Shown here: positions 10,230 to 21,990 of the stretch, one piece after another
Numbering within the stretch: the first letter of the stretch is position 1
Layout of the letters: every line of letters starts with the position of its first letter
Assembly: GCA_050084515.1 (NCBI GenBank)
Contig: CM114271.1
Location: 19,220,001-19,284,000, forward strand
Length of the DNA: 64,000 bases
DNA from: Blasia pusilla
Lineage: Eukaryota; Marchantiophyta; Marchantiopsida; Blasiales
Direction of reading: 5' to 3'
Made by a program: the position numbers and the translations under genes
Notes under the pieces: generated by a model
Databases searched by the model: none
Told to the model about the DNA's origin: nothing
Seen by the model: the letters and a program-made list of their open reading frames with translations, nothing else

Positions 10230-11130
10230 TGATCTACTATTTAGCACCATTGATGTCGTCATTCTTGCAACACTGCCATATTGCAGCAACTTGCCGTGTT
10301 GATCACTCCAAAGAGATCTAACACTCTCATACCCTGCTGCAAACGTTGCCACACAACACATGTGGTAACCAAAGATATGAAGTCTCCACCCCAAGAGCAG
10401 GACCGTCACTTGACTCCGTCTACTCCAAGACGCAGGCACGGCTCCACACTTGCCTCACGAGCTCATCTACACTCCCCGCAACTCACGATCATCCCCAACA
10501 ACGATAAAGAAGCTCTGTACCATGGGAAGAGACATCCACGTTGGCATATCTCTCCGTGGGACTATCCGCTATGGGAATGTCCTCCGTATGTATGTTCCTC
10601 TCCCTAAACCTCTTGATCATCTAACACCACCTAGGAATGCTGCCAACGTGCTCACCGTATCCTCACGTGATCAACCACCACTACCCCCTACAAACTGCAT
10701 CGATAGATGACTCACATGTCCATCACCTGATCGCCATCCTGGCCGATAAGAAACACTCTCCTCTCAAAAATCCAGAATAAAACCAAGGGGATACAACACC
10801 ATACTCACTATCAACACATCATACGTTGACTCTACCGATGTCGTAATCGCCTGAGTGCGCACCATTGCACTATCCGACTCATGCTCTGGCTGGAGTCTAA
10901 CCAGCAACTCGTGTTGAGTCATGTACTACGTGGGTGATGCGCCCCTAATAGAGGTCTGTATCTAAAAGGGATAACACTCAAGGTCGCCTTTCCGTAATGC
11001 CAATGCCAAACACGCCGCCTTCCCTAACATCAAGGGTTGTGCTCTCGAAACAAGTAGGACGCGCTATCGTATCGAGAGCCTTTCTTCGAGTAAGGATAGA
11101 CCTTCTAGTTGCAGCATACATGGTTGATGC
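10230..11130 (-). pseudogene. Protease, linker and methyltransferase motif I remnant (element D)
   Basis: The protease segment reads VLLVSRAQPLMLGK at 11,060-11,019. Element C has VLLDSGAQPLMLGK, so the catalytic Asp is replaced by Val and the Gly by Arg. Further on, YDVLIVSMVLYPLGF, SYRPGWRSGD and TTCVVWQRLQQGMRVLDLFG track the element A and C polyprotein closely, with VLDLFG being methyltransferase motif I. About 20 residues after motif I the sequence jumps to the element's 3' end. It is clearly non-functional. It shows that the protease-linker-methyltransferase fusion predates the split of D from A, B and C. Confidence 0.75.
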
Positions 11131-11411
11131 AAGTCGAACTCTATAAAAAGTTCTCCTTTTTCATTACAAAATTATTATGTAAACCTTCCATTCTCTCACG
11201 ATAGGAATCACGAATAGTAGTGCCGAGGCAATCACTTCTTCATAACATGAAACCCCAAATTAAAATTCCTAGCTATGAAGTCCTTGTAAACTATTTTACG
11301 TTTGTACACAAGGAAAATAACACAACTAGTGTTAAATCCTACTCAAGCAGGCCTATTGATGTCCATGGATTGCTATATAAGGACATACAAAGTACAATCC
11401 CATGTCCTTCC
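11131..11411. other. Short non-genic stretch between elements D and E
   Basis: No coding or repeat feature recognised. It may include the outer part of element E's 3' LTR, where similarity to the other LTR has faded. Confidence 0.4.
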
Positions 11412-11627
11412 GTATTAAAGCACCAATCCCACTATTTTACTTTTATAATACCATCTTTTATTTATTACTTCTTTTCCTAAAGTTGGGCCTACGTAAATGA
11501 GCCATCCTAAAAAGGTTTAAAGAAGAGAATTTCATTTTCATAGGCTAATTTACTTAATACTAATAAAACTGTCTCTAATACTTAATGATAGAGGAGTTTT
11601 CATAGTCGGTGATTTTACTATACGACA
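11412..11627 (-). repeat. 3' LTR of element E (visible part)
   Basis: On the minus strand it begins TGTCGTATAGTAAAATCACC at 11,627. It matches 15,254-15,466 at roughly 80% by eye. The far end is undefined because similarity fades. Confidence 0.7.
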
Positions 11628-11695
11628 TTCATCCCTCCAAACCTGCACATCCTCGATATGTGCTGGAAACATCAAGACTTATTTTTGCTGTGTCT

Positions 11696-13310
11696 CTAGA
11701 CCAATTGAATTGATTGATCAAAATCAAGAAATCCCTCACATCTACGGAAAATTTTGACCCTTTTTCCTGCACTGGGCAACTTGAGAATTATGTCATCTAA
11801 CTCACGTAGTTTGTAAGTGGCATTGTAAAAAATAAAGACTATAATGTATGGACCAAACCAACAACATGCAAACTTCTTAATTATACTATGCTGGTTGTCG
11901 AGGCTGTTTTCGTGCACCAAGACCCAATCTCCTTCTCTTATAGGCTTCTTCGAAGTCGATGGGTTTTGTCAAAGCGCTTCTTGTTTATCAACCTTGCTTC
12001 CTTCATTTTGACTAATGCTTTTGCAATATCTTCTTCACGTCGCTCTAGTTGTTGTATTGGAAGTGCTAGGAGCTCTTCCCTATCGAGCGTGTCCTCCCAC
12101 GGAAAACCCATCCAAGTGGGAATATCTCCTTTTGCTGGCATTATTGGCTTTTGACGTGTCATCAACTCTATAAGCATAAACCCTTGTAACAGTGCTGTGA
12201 GTGGTTCTATCTACCCATAAAGCAAATGGAAGCAATCTAGGCCAATCAACATAACGTTCTCCATACGCCTTTACCAATACTTGAATGATTGGCGGATGTC
12301 TCCTTTCGCTCTTGCTATTTGCCTCGGGATTCATGGAGGTTGTTAATCTCTGTTGCACTCCATATTTCTTGAAGAACTCTCGTGTTTCCTCCGCATTCAA
12401 CTCACCTCTATTTGCACAAATTCTCCCGACACTCCCATATCGAGCAACAATATCCTCTAGAATAAAATGACACATAGGCTCTGTTGTTTTAGCTCGTAAA
12501 GCCCTCCCTTCTACAAAGTTGGACAACTCTTCTCATGCTAGGACCAAGTAGCGCATTCCCCAAGGACCTAGTGGCATAGCAACTAGATCTACTATCCACT
12601 GATGATGAATAGACAAAGGATACGTGGGTTTACGTCCATCTCTCATCCTGATTTTTTATTGAAATTGACATTCAAGACATGACCCGACACATCTCTCAAC
12701 ATCCTTGTATAGGCCTTTCCACCAATACCTCTCTTTTATCTTGGTGAAAGTTGCCAAAGTATCTCTGTGTCGTGCCCATAAAGAATTGTGGAATTCTTTG
12801 AGCACTTGCATTTTTGTCTCATTGTCATCCACCACCCTCAAGGGCATTCCATCTCTCCTCTTTGGCCTTTTCCAAAGATATCCATCTTGTAGTAGATAAC
12901 CATACGCCTTATGTCAAATCTCCTTGAAGAACCTTTCTGTCCACCCTCCGTCTCTTTGAAGAGTTCTAAAATAGCGCCCAATTTCTTTTAACTTACCCTC
13001 ATAAAAATTCTCTTTGAAGGCTAGAACATCCTCTATGCCACTCTGTTCTTGAGATGACACTTGCCAAAGATATGCATCATCGTCATCTATCTCAGCTACC
13101 TCCATATCTTTTTCTTGACTAAATCTAGCTCTAGACAACATGTCAGCTACTAAGTTCTCTTTCCCAGCTATATGCCTCAATTGTGGATTCAAGGACCTAA
13201 TGTAGGCTATCTAACGTAGCATGGCTATATCTCGAGTTGTACAATTCGCAATCATGCCTAATAAGGATAGACAATCAACCTCAAGCAATATATACAAAGT
13301 TGATGGAATT
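11696..13310 (-). pseudogene. RNase H end and integrase of element E (degenerate)
   Basis: Minus-strand pieces in order are: LLEVDCLSLLGMIANCT and RHIAGKENLVADMLSRAR (RNase H end, 13,300-13,130), the zinc-binding EFHNSLWARHRDT...CVGSCLEC (12,800-12,660), the integrase core with HQWIVDLVAMP (about 12,600) and PEANSKSERRHPPI (about 12,300), and a C-terminal piece with WFGPYIIV and LRELDD (11,870-11,790). The second catalytic Asp is gone: the usual ADRGE-type motif reads ANRGE. Stops, including one replacing Trp in the DIAMLR segment, confirm decay. The family is Ty3/gypsy without a visible chromodomain. Confidence 0.85.
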
Positions 13311-15253
13311 TATTTCCATGAGCTTGTATTTGAGAAGGGACCATGAGGACATAAGGGGTTCCAAGGAGAGATATGAAAATCTAAGAGTTGTATCCTCTCC
13401 TCATGGAGTTAGTGATCCAAACCCGGCTCCTAGTGGAGCACCTGCCTTGATGCCGTTGAGTGTATCCTCTCCTTACCCAATCATCGGACCACCTTCAAGG
13501 GAGAGTGCGCCCTCTCCAAAGCTGGTCATAATTGTGCCTTTGCCTCCAATTCTTCCACAGGTTGCCAAGGGTGTTCATACAGTAAGAGGACTAGATACAG
13601 TTGTTGGCATTGCACCAACTAGTCCAACGAAAAAGGGAGGCACAAAAGAGGTTAATGCTATTTTGTTTGCAGGTGACCCTTTGAATTCAAGTATAATGTG
13701 TTTAGAGTGATGTTGTGCACTTACTTTGAAGTTGCTGAAGAATCATGATCTATTTGAAAGGGTGGTTAAAGTTTCTTGTTGATTGTGATTGTAGAGACCA
13801 CAGATGAGGCCCCGACCGTTGTAGGCAAACGTCAGGGTAGGACATCGCGGAGATGCAATTTGGAGGCCACGGTATTTTCACAGGAGAATGAGGACAGTGG
13901 AGGGATGCTGGGGAGTGATGGACCAATGGAGTTGGATCATTTGGATCTTTTGCAAAAGCCAATGATGAGAAGTAGAGAAAGTTGATGTTTGTGTTTCAGT
14001 TTTGAGTGTGACAATTGAGATGTACTTGGATTTTCATGTCTCAATTTTGAGTATATCAGAGGGGGAGTTTGTACTCAAAAGTAGAGGAACTCATAAGAAG
14101 ATTTTGTGTTCTTCCATTGATGAGGGCAATTGAAAAGAACTCGTGTCTGATTTTAATGTAAGTCTCCATTTTTCATAGAAAGAATCATTCACTATTCACT
14201 AGGCATTCTTGTGATGTAAGTAGATAGTCCATTTTAGGGTGAATGGATACTCTTTGCACCTTTAGACCTATGGCCACAATTGGATATAAGAAGCATTTGC
14301 TATCTCTATCTTTCAATAGACAAGGACAAGTAAAAAATTATGAAATTATTGTGAAAATTTGATCAAATGCTACAATAGGGGTGGGTTGTTACATGAGTAA
14401 TATGCTTGTATGTTTTCACATGATGCTGGTAGCATTAGGATTGTACAGCATATACATAATGGCATCTCCATTGCATGGATGTAAGAGAAGTAGTGATAGG
14501 TGTAGGTACGACAGGTAGGAAGGAGTGATTCATATTCATGGATACAAAATGGACTAAAATTCCAATTTCATGTACATATTTATGTCAGCAGTGAAGCAAG
14601 CCTGTCATATATAATGACTGGCAATAGTTGTTATTTGCATATTGTTTGTTAGTGAGTAAATGACATGGACAAGTCATTTTAATGACTCTAAGTCATTCTT
14701 TTGAGACGCATGAAGTCATTATTTGTTACTCTGAGTAGTCATTCTTAATGACTCGTCTAGTCATTCTTTATGGACTTGTCTAGTCATTCTTTATGACTCA
14801 TCCAATCGCTTTTTATGACTCGCATAGTCACTCTTTATGACTAGACGAGTCCTTCTTTCTGACTCGTCTAGGCATTTTTTATGACTTAACCTTCTCATAA
14901 ACAATGACTAGGTGAAGTCATATTTAGTGACTATGTTGACTAACAAAAAAATGAGACTCGGATATGACTACCCTTGGTTTCAGTAACAACTTAGGAGTAA
15001 CTTTTAGTGCTATAGTCTGCTTAAGTAATTACTTAGTCTCATAGGCCCGATTTGAGTAATATCCTGTCATTTTTTTAAGTCATCTAGAGGAGGGTTTTGT
15101 ACTAGTGCTTCCTCTCTAGGCTTAGAAAATTCCATTTTGACACAAGTAGATTACATATTATCTCCTCTAAAATATCTTCATCAACTCACTTCATATCCTT
15201 CAAACTATCCCAACTACCCTAGCCACCAACCTAGACTACTTTTGATTTTCTTT
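13311..15253. other. Unrelated filler inside element E
   Basis: No recognisable protein. Open frames at 13,237-13,710 and 13,776-13,985 (+) are Pro/Ser-rich or anonymous. The run CAGAGGGGGAG at 14,058-14,068 followed by TTTGTACTC resembles a purine tract and LTR start of another element, but no partner repeat is in the window. A minisatellite follows at 14,665-14,945. Confidence 0.45.
14665..14945. repeat. AGTCATT/ATGACT minisatellite
   Basis: About ten imperfect copies of a roughly 25-bp unit built on CTAGTCATTCTTTATGACTC. Each unit is partly self-complementary (AGTCAT...ATGACT), so the array can fold into serial small hairpins. Confidence 0.8.
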
Positions 15254-15466
15254 CATTAATACCCAACCCCACTACTTTACTTTTATACTCCCATGTCTTA
15301 TTTATGACCTCTTTTCCTCAAGTTGGGCCGCACAAGTGAGCCATCCTAAAGAGGTCAAAACATGTAAATTTTTTTTTCCTAAGCTAATTTAATTAATACT
15401 AATAAAACTCTCTCTAACACTTAATGAAAGAGGAGTTTACATAGTAGATGATTTTAGTATACGACA
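15254..15466 (-). repeat. 5' LTR of element E (visible part)
   Basis: Begins on the minus strand TGTCGTATACTAAAATCATC at 15,466. Direct repeat of 11,412-11,627 in the same orientation. Confidence 0.7.
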
Positions 15467-15889
15467 CCGCTATGAGGGAATCTGGATGCTAGCACCCTAG
15501 TTCCAACACACCTACATACACACACATGCAAGAGAGGTGCTCCTAAGGCTCAATATGAGAAAGATGGCTTGAGAAAGCTATCTCTTCCTCTCTTATACCC
15601 TTGGCAAGAGCTTTTTTGGCTCTTCCCCCAAAAATAGCCCAACCAATAGTAGCCTACGTGCATAGGTTACCGAGTGATCGTTCACTCGGTCAACGAGTCA
15701 TCTGATGGACTACAACCAAATAGGGAAATCGACATACATGATGTTTTTGACTCAACCAACCTGTCGCCAACCTCATCCAAAAACTTAGGACCAAGTTACA
15801 CTTACGACAGTCCAATGGCTCTCTATGCCATCATCACAATAGATCTCTACCTATCCGCTGCTAAGATGTGACATGTAGCTTCTCGCGAT
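15467..15889. other. Non-genic spacer
   Basis: Contains a 65-codon open frame at 15,674-15,871 with no recognisable feature. Nothing else seen. Confidence 0.4.
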
Positions 15890-17905
15890 ATAATGTTTGA
15901 TTTTAATTTTTTGGTTCAAGTAAAAAATCCCAACCTCATTTGTGTTTAGTGTTTGGGAATATTCCTTCAAAATTTAGGTCAAATGTTAAGTAGGATAACA
16001 AGTTTCAACTCCAAATGCATTTTCTTGGGTTAAGTGAATAACCACAACCTTCATTTTTATCAAAAAGTCTCATCGCTTCTTGAATATATGACCTTGGGAT
16101 TTTTGGACTTCCAATTAAATGTCATATTCTTTAAAGAAATTTAGGAAAAGAAGCTAGGAAGCTAAGCTGGAGTAGCCTACCAAGTCTTAGTCCAAATGAA
16201 TCTTCTTGGTTCAATTGAAGATTCCCAACTCTATTTGCATCTTTCGGAAATATATGACATTGGGATTTTTGGACTTCCAATTGTAAGGTCATCTTCTTTG
16301 AAACTTTGGGATAAGGTTGAACGAGCTAAAATGGAGTAACCTACCAAGTTTAAAGCCAAGTTTATCCTCTTGGTTTAATTGATAAATCCCAATCCTAATT
16401 TTTATTGAAAATTATGGCTTTCAATTGAGGAAATGATCCAACCCTACAATCCCAAGGTCATTTCCTCAGGATTTTTAGAGTTCCAAGTTTATAGTCATAT
16501 TCTTTGAATTTTTTTGTGTAAGATGTAAGACTTTGAGATAGACAAGACCACAAAATTTCAATCCAAAGTTAGCTTGTTGATTAAAGTGGAAAATTCCAAC
16601 CTCTTTTTCGTTAAAAGGTTGGATCCCTCATTGAAAAGTTGACCTTGGGAATTTTGGAGTTGAGAAATAGATGGTCATACTCTTTGAAATTTTGGGGAAA
16701 GTTTTGAAAATCTCATAGAGAGTATTAGAGACTAGGATAAAAATTTTGAGTCCAAATCCATCTTCTTGGTTTAAGTGAAAAACCCCGACCTCAATTTTCA
16801 TTAAAAGATCTTATCTCCCATCAAAGAAATGATATTTGGATTTTGGGCCTTCAAGTGTATGGTCATTTCATCTAAAAATTAGGGCATACTTGAAAGACCT
16901 AAGATGGTCCAAGACTAGCTAACAAAGTTTCAACCCAAATGCATTTTATTGGTTCAAGTGAAATATGTTGTGCTCATACACATTATTATACAATTCACGT
17001 CATTGTTAATATCTATCTAAAAAAAATCACTTATTGTCCCATAGCACTTGTAGATCTAGACATATAAAAAAGATAACCATGTTGTGAGAAAATACAATGT
17101 GAACAAATCACATGATCCTAAATTTAAAAGAATGCGTGGCCTAGTTTTTGTGTGAGCTCACAATAGAGTTTTGATGAAACCTCAACATGGAGAAGACTCA
17201 ACATATGAGAATACGCTACTATTGTAGTTCCGTGACTATTTGACTAGTTGGGAAATTAGGATTTTGACCTATTTTCTTCAATCTGATAAATAGAAAAATC
17301 TAGTATCATTGTGCTCTGGCCCCTAATGCAAAAAGGTGTTAGATAATCCCAATATGAGTCCTAATAAGACTCTGGTTGAGAGGATATCTACGTCATATAA
17401 CTATAACTCCTTCAACATCCAAGTCAATACCATCTATCTATGCTTTAACTCATAAGAGAGGGTAATTTAGATAAATGTCGTTGAACCAAAAGTGGATATT
17501 GAATATCTAACACACACTTATACACCAAGCTCACACAATAGTTCTATCGTGTCAATGGTATAGGGAATCTATGGGTTCTTTGGACATAACTTTGTGAGAA
17601 TTGATCGCATGAAGTTGGCAAAAAATCCGTTATCAGGGGATTTTCATTTCATAAATTCTATTTCTTTCACTATTTTGAGCTAGATATTTTGTTGATTAAG
17701 TCAAAAATCACAAAGTAATTTGTATGTGTAGGTCACTGTTTTTAGGTGATTTTGGCTCTATGATACAACAAATATACCGCATGAACTTTCATTAAAAGGT
17801 ATGATTACACATCAAAGAAATTTCTCAGAAATTTTTTATGTCCAAGTGTATGATCATTTTCTTTGGAAATTTTTGGGAAAACTTAAAACTATTTGGGCTA
17901 GTTCG
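15890..17905 (-). repeat. About 180-bp satellite, left arm (reverse orientation)
   Basis: Imperfect monomers recur at about 165-200 bp, marked by CTTGGTTCAAGTGAAAAATC then CCAACCTCA and later GACCTTGGGATTTTTGGA (for example near 16,024, 16,205, 16,370, 16,570, 16,760 and 16,950). A less regular 800-bp core (16,980-17,780) interrupts it and one more monomer follows to about 17,905. No gene is seen. Confidence 0.8.
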
Positions 17906-17934
17906 TCTTATCTCTTTCAACCATGCAACAAATT

Positions 17935-20010
17935 TTAAAAGAATATGACTGACTATACTTGAAGCTCCAAAACTGTCAAGATCATTATGGCAATGAGCAA
18001 TGATGCCTTTTAATGAAAATTGAGGTTGGAGTTTATCTCTTAAACCAAGAAGATGGATATAGGTTTAAGAGATAATCTAGACTAAGTCCCTTCGAGATTT
18101 TTCAACCTTGCCCCAAAGTTTTTGAGAGTATGAACATGCACTTGAAGCTCCAAAAATTCCAATGTCCTTCTTCAACAAACAATTTGACTTTCTCATGAAA
18201 ATTAAGGTTGGGATTTTCCACTAGAATGAACAAGATTCGTTTGGGCTCAAAACAGGTACGATAGTCCATCTGAGCATTTTACACCTTCTACCAAGCTAAA
18301 AAGATGACAATACACTTGAAACTCCAAAAATCCCAAGGTCATTTCCTCCACGAGCAATCAAACCTTGTAATGAAAATTGAGGTTGTTGTCAATTGATCCA
18401 AGAATATTCATTTGGGTTAAAACTTGGTAGGTTAGTCGATCTTATCATTTTCAACCTTCCCTCAATTTTTCAAAGACAATGACTCAATAAAAATCCCAAT
18501 ATCATTTTTTGACAAGCAATCAAATTATCAAGTTCCTTAATGAAAATTGAGGTTGGGATTATTCACTTATACCAAGAAGATATTTTTTTGTGGAAACTTG
18601 ATACTTTGTTAGGCTAGTCCATAGTATCTTTTTAAACCTTTCCCCAAATTTCAAATAATATTATCTTGCACTTGGAGCTCAAAAAATCCTAAGGTTATTT
18701 CCTGAACGAGCAATTAGACCTCTTGATGAAAATTGTGGTTGGGATTTTTTACTTAAACCAAGAAGATGCATTTGGCGTGAAACTTGGTATCCTAGTCCCT
18801 CTTAGATTTTTGAACCTTCCCCAAAAGTTTCAAAGAATCTAACCTCAGATTTGGAACTTAAAATATGCAAAGGTCAATTTTTTACAAGAAATTATACCTC
18901 TTACTAAATATTAGGATATTTTACTTGAAGTAAGAACATCTATCTAATGAGAGTTAACCTAACCTATGGTTATTTCTTCAAAAAGCGATTAATAGGCATT
19001 ATAATAAATATAGAGGTTCACATTTCTTTACTAGAACCAAGAAGATACATTGGGATTTCTTACAAAAGTCTTAGCCCCTATTATCATTTTTTATCTTTCG
19101 CCAAATTTTCAAAGAAGGTGATCCAAAACTTGGAAGTCTAAACCTCCTAATGTCATTTCGTTGATAAGCCATCGAACCTTCTATTAAAAATTGATGTTGG
19201 GATTTTTCACTTGAAATAAGGAGAAGAATTTGATTGAAACTTGGTAGGCTATTCCATCTTAGCGTTCTATACATTTTAGAGATGCTCAAGTAAGTTTTAA
19301 AGATGATAATCCTACTCTTGAAACTTCAAAAATCCTAAGATCATTTCTTCAACTAGTGATTAGGCTTTTTACTCAAAATTGAGGTTAAGATTTTTCACTT
19401 GGAGCAAGAAGATATATTTGAGCTTAGATTTGGTAGCCATGTTTGTCTTAGCTTTTTCAACCTTACCTCCCATTTTCAGAGAAGGTGATTGAAAACTTTG
19501 AAGTCCATAAATCCCAAGGAAATGTCAAAGACTTCAAGGAGCAACTGCTAGCTAGACTTTTTAATTAAGAACAGAGATTAAGATTTTTACTTGAACCAAG
19601 AAGATGTCTTTGGGGTAAAACTTGTTAGGTTAGTCTGTATTACTACTCAACACCTTACGCCAAATTTTTAAAAAATCGTAAGATGACAACACACTTGGGA
19701 GTCCAAGAATCCCAAGGTTTTATTTTCAACAAGCTATGAGACTTTTTCATGAAGAATTGAGGTTAGGACTTTTCAACACAACCAACACGATGCATTTTGG
19801 TTGAAACTTGGTAGTCTTACTCCTCTTAGCGGCTTACACCTTATCCCAAAGTTTGGAGGAATCTTGAATATCTTGTATTTGAAACTCCAAAAATCTCAAG
19901 GCACTTTCTTAGACAAGCAATCAAACCTTTCAATGAAAATTAAGATTGGGATTTTGGACTTGAACCAACCAAACCAAGCATTGTATCTCAAGAAGCCATA
20001 AGGCATGCGA
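17935..20010 (+). repeat. About 180-bp satellite, right arm (forward orientation)
   Basis: The same monomer now reads on the plus strand: GAAAATTGAGGTTGGGATTT, CAAGAAGATGCATTTGGG, AAACTTGGTAGGCTAGTCC, CTCCAAAAATCCCAAGGTC. The GAGGTTGGG box recurs near 18,022, 18,199, 18,377, 18,546, 18,732, 19,190, 19,377, 19,566, 19,757 and 19,938. Orientation is opposite to 15,890-17,905. Confidence 0.85.
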
Positions 20011-21239
20011 CTAGTAAAAACTAACCATTTGAAGACATATTCCAATGAGGAATAAAAATTGAAATTATATAATTATTGACATTAGCCTCTTTTTTGAAAA
20101 AACCTTTATACATGCCATGTGTGAAGCCTTACACTAGAATTTTTCTCAACATTTTCTCAACTGATTGAAGAGGAAAATGGGAAAAGAAATCAGCGTTTAG
20201 TTCTTATATGGATTTCTTGTCTTTTTTTTTTTAAAGATATTTTTTATTTGAAAACTCCTCTTAAATTTTTCCCAAGGTTCCTCTTAAAATTATTTTTAGA
20301 TTAAAAAATAGCCGGTTCTCCCTTCGATATATTTTGCCTTTTTCTACAAAAAAAGCCTTCTAAAAATTGATTTAGTTTTTAATCTTAGAATTTGGTTGGT
20401 AGGAAATTTTAATTCAATTCTAGAAAATAGAATGTAAATAGAGCGCGCAGGCACGTGACATCCCACCTTACACTCCTCCTCATGCATCACTTTGTGCCCA
20501 ACCAAACTCCTAGTAGCCCACTCAAAGTATGGTCAAGCACAAACATAACCAACTCGAGCATCTTTCGTGCGCCTACTCCCCTCAACATACGCTTCTAGTG
20601 TCACAGAAGCATACGTTGAGTAGGACACGCTCTCACTGCTGATCTCCACCCAAACATACTCACGTTAGTCAAGTATGGATCAATCAACCTTCCAACCCAC
20701 TGAGTTCTTAACTCTGAACTTCATCAAACTCAACCTTCCTTATTCCTAGCTTCCCAACATGTGCACGTCTTCCGAAACTTGGGACAAACTTTCTAACTAG
20801 TCCAGACACCTAAAATGGCATTCTCATGCCTAGTGGTCCCAAATATCTAATGGAAATCACATGAGCCCCTAGCCAAGACTCAACTAAATTAGCTGCGGGT
20901 TGGAATCCAACAAGGACTTCCGAAATCCACTTGATTGGACTTGGCTCGGGTTTTGAGTCCCAACGCCAAACTCCCGATCGATTCCATGCCCTTGAGTCGC
21001 CTACAACGCCCAAAGTGGAGTTCCAGTCCCAAGCATCCTTGGAGACCTTCCCCCTTACTAGTAATTGTGGTGTTCTCCGCCCTCCCCCTAACTTTGGGGA
21101 AGAGAAGTTCGGGCCCCTCTTTTTGGCCCTCAACCCAACTCCCCAAACAATCATTTTTGGGAAGTTTCTCAGCCTGTGCTTGTGCATTTGCCAAGATCTT
21201 GGGGGCGTTGGAACTGGATTTGCATATGCTTTCCAACGC

Positions 21240-21363
21240 TACCTTACCTGTCCCAAAAAAAATATAGTTGAAACCCCAAACACTAATCATGTTCCAAATC
21301 TGGTTCTCACCACTTTGGCATCCACTATTCTCATCATTATGGTCCACTTGGACAGGTAAGGTA
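21240..21363. repeat. Inverted repeat with 14-bp perfect arms
   Basis: TACCTTACCTGTCC (21,240-21,253) is complementary to GGACAGGTAAGGTA (21,350-21,363). Flanking GGATTTGCATATGC and GAATATGCAAG suggest the arms once ran further, as in a small inverted-repeat transposon remnant. Confidence 0.65.
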
Positions 21364-21726
21364 CATATCCAGATGAGAATATGCAAGCTCTTAGAAAATT
21401 TTCATTCAAAACATATTTTTCTGGTGATAAACCAAACCTAAAGACTTACAGCCTAAGGCTTTGAAAGGGTTTTTGATTTTTTTATATATAGAAGTGGTAT
21501 ATTTTCCTAATAAGTCAAATCATCATCCCCTTGAATCTTCTCTTTTTCTCCTTACAAATCTCACACTCAACAAGAGATTCTTCATACTTTCCCAAGCTCT
21601 ATTACCATGTTGAAATTACTAATGATACGACATACATACATATACTCACAAGTAAAGAACAACTAGCTTCATTGGAAGGAAAGTGCATGAGTCTCATCTT
21701 TTTCTCATGGGGGCCAAGGTTCAATT

Positions 21727-21990
21727 GAATATTTGGTATGGAATTTTTGAGAAAATTGATGGAATCTTTAGGTTTTTGATTTCCACATAGATGAAAACAT
21801 AATATGTGCTATGTCAATGATGGGATGTCCAATGGAAATTTGAGATTGAATATTTGGTATGGAATTTTAAGGAATTTTTTGAGAAAATTTATGGAGTATT
21901 GAGGTTTTTGGACCATTTTGGTTTCCACAGACAAAAGAAAAAGGTATTATATCAATGATGGTATGCTTAACTTAAATTTTGTGATTGAAT
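21727..21990. repeat. About 130-bp tandem repeat, two copies and a partial
   Basis: Units start GAATATTTGGTATGGAATTTT and include GAGGTTTTTG, TTTCCACA and TCAATGATGG at matching offsets; a third start appears near 21,987. Confidence 0.7.

Larger units (their letters stand above)
10028..11130 (-). mobile_element. Element D: diverged, internally deleted relative of the methyltransferase retrotransposon
   Basis: Read on the minus strand, this 1.1-kb relic has the protease active-site region (about 11,060), the protease-methyltransferase linker (about 11,000-10,345), methyltransferase motif I (10,325-10,308), a deletion, the pre-purine-tract segment CTATCTGGAGTTAAG, a purine tract (10,177-10,166) and a B-like unit. 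The match to elements A and C is clear at protein level over the linker but much weaker than A to B, so it is an older copy or a separate subfamily. No A-like unit is found next to it. Confidence 0.78.
11412..15466 (-). mobile_element. Element E: degenerate Ty3/gypsy retrotransposon of a different lineage
   Basis: Two direct repeats (11,412-11,627 and 15,254-15,466) flank RNase H and integrase remnants on the minus strand. Both repeats begin, on that strand, TGTCGTATA after a purine-rich stretch at the 3' copy (GGTTTGGAGGGATGAA). Gag, protease and RT are missing; about 1.9 kb of unrelated sequence lies where they should be. It shares no methyltransferase, PHD finger or terminal units with elements A-D. 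Confidence 0.72.

Noticed and set aside
14058-14090. Start of another LTR after CAGAGGGGGAG
   Set aside because: No second copy of the following sequence in the window and no pol genes upstream.
15890-20010. CRISPR array
   Set aside because: Monomers are long, diverged and contiguous with no short identical repeats separated by unique spacers, and the context is a plant nuclear genome.
20810-21386. Gene at the overlapping open frames on both strands
   Set aside because: Several frames on both strands are open at once, which reflects composition; no domain or splice structure found.
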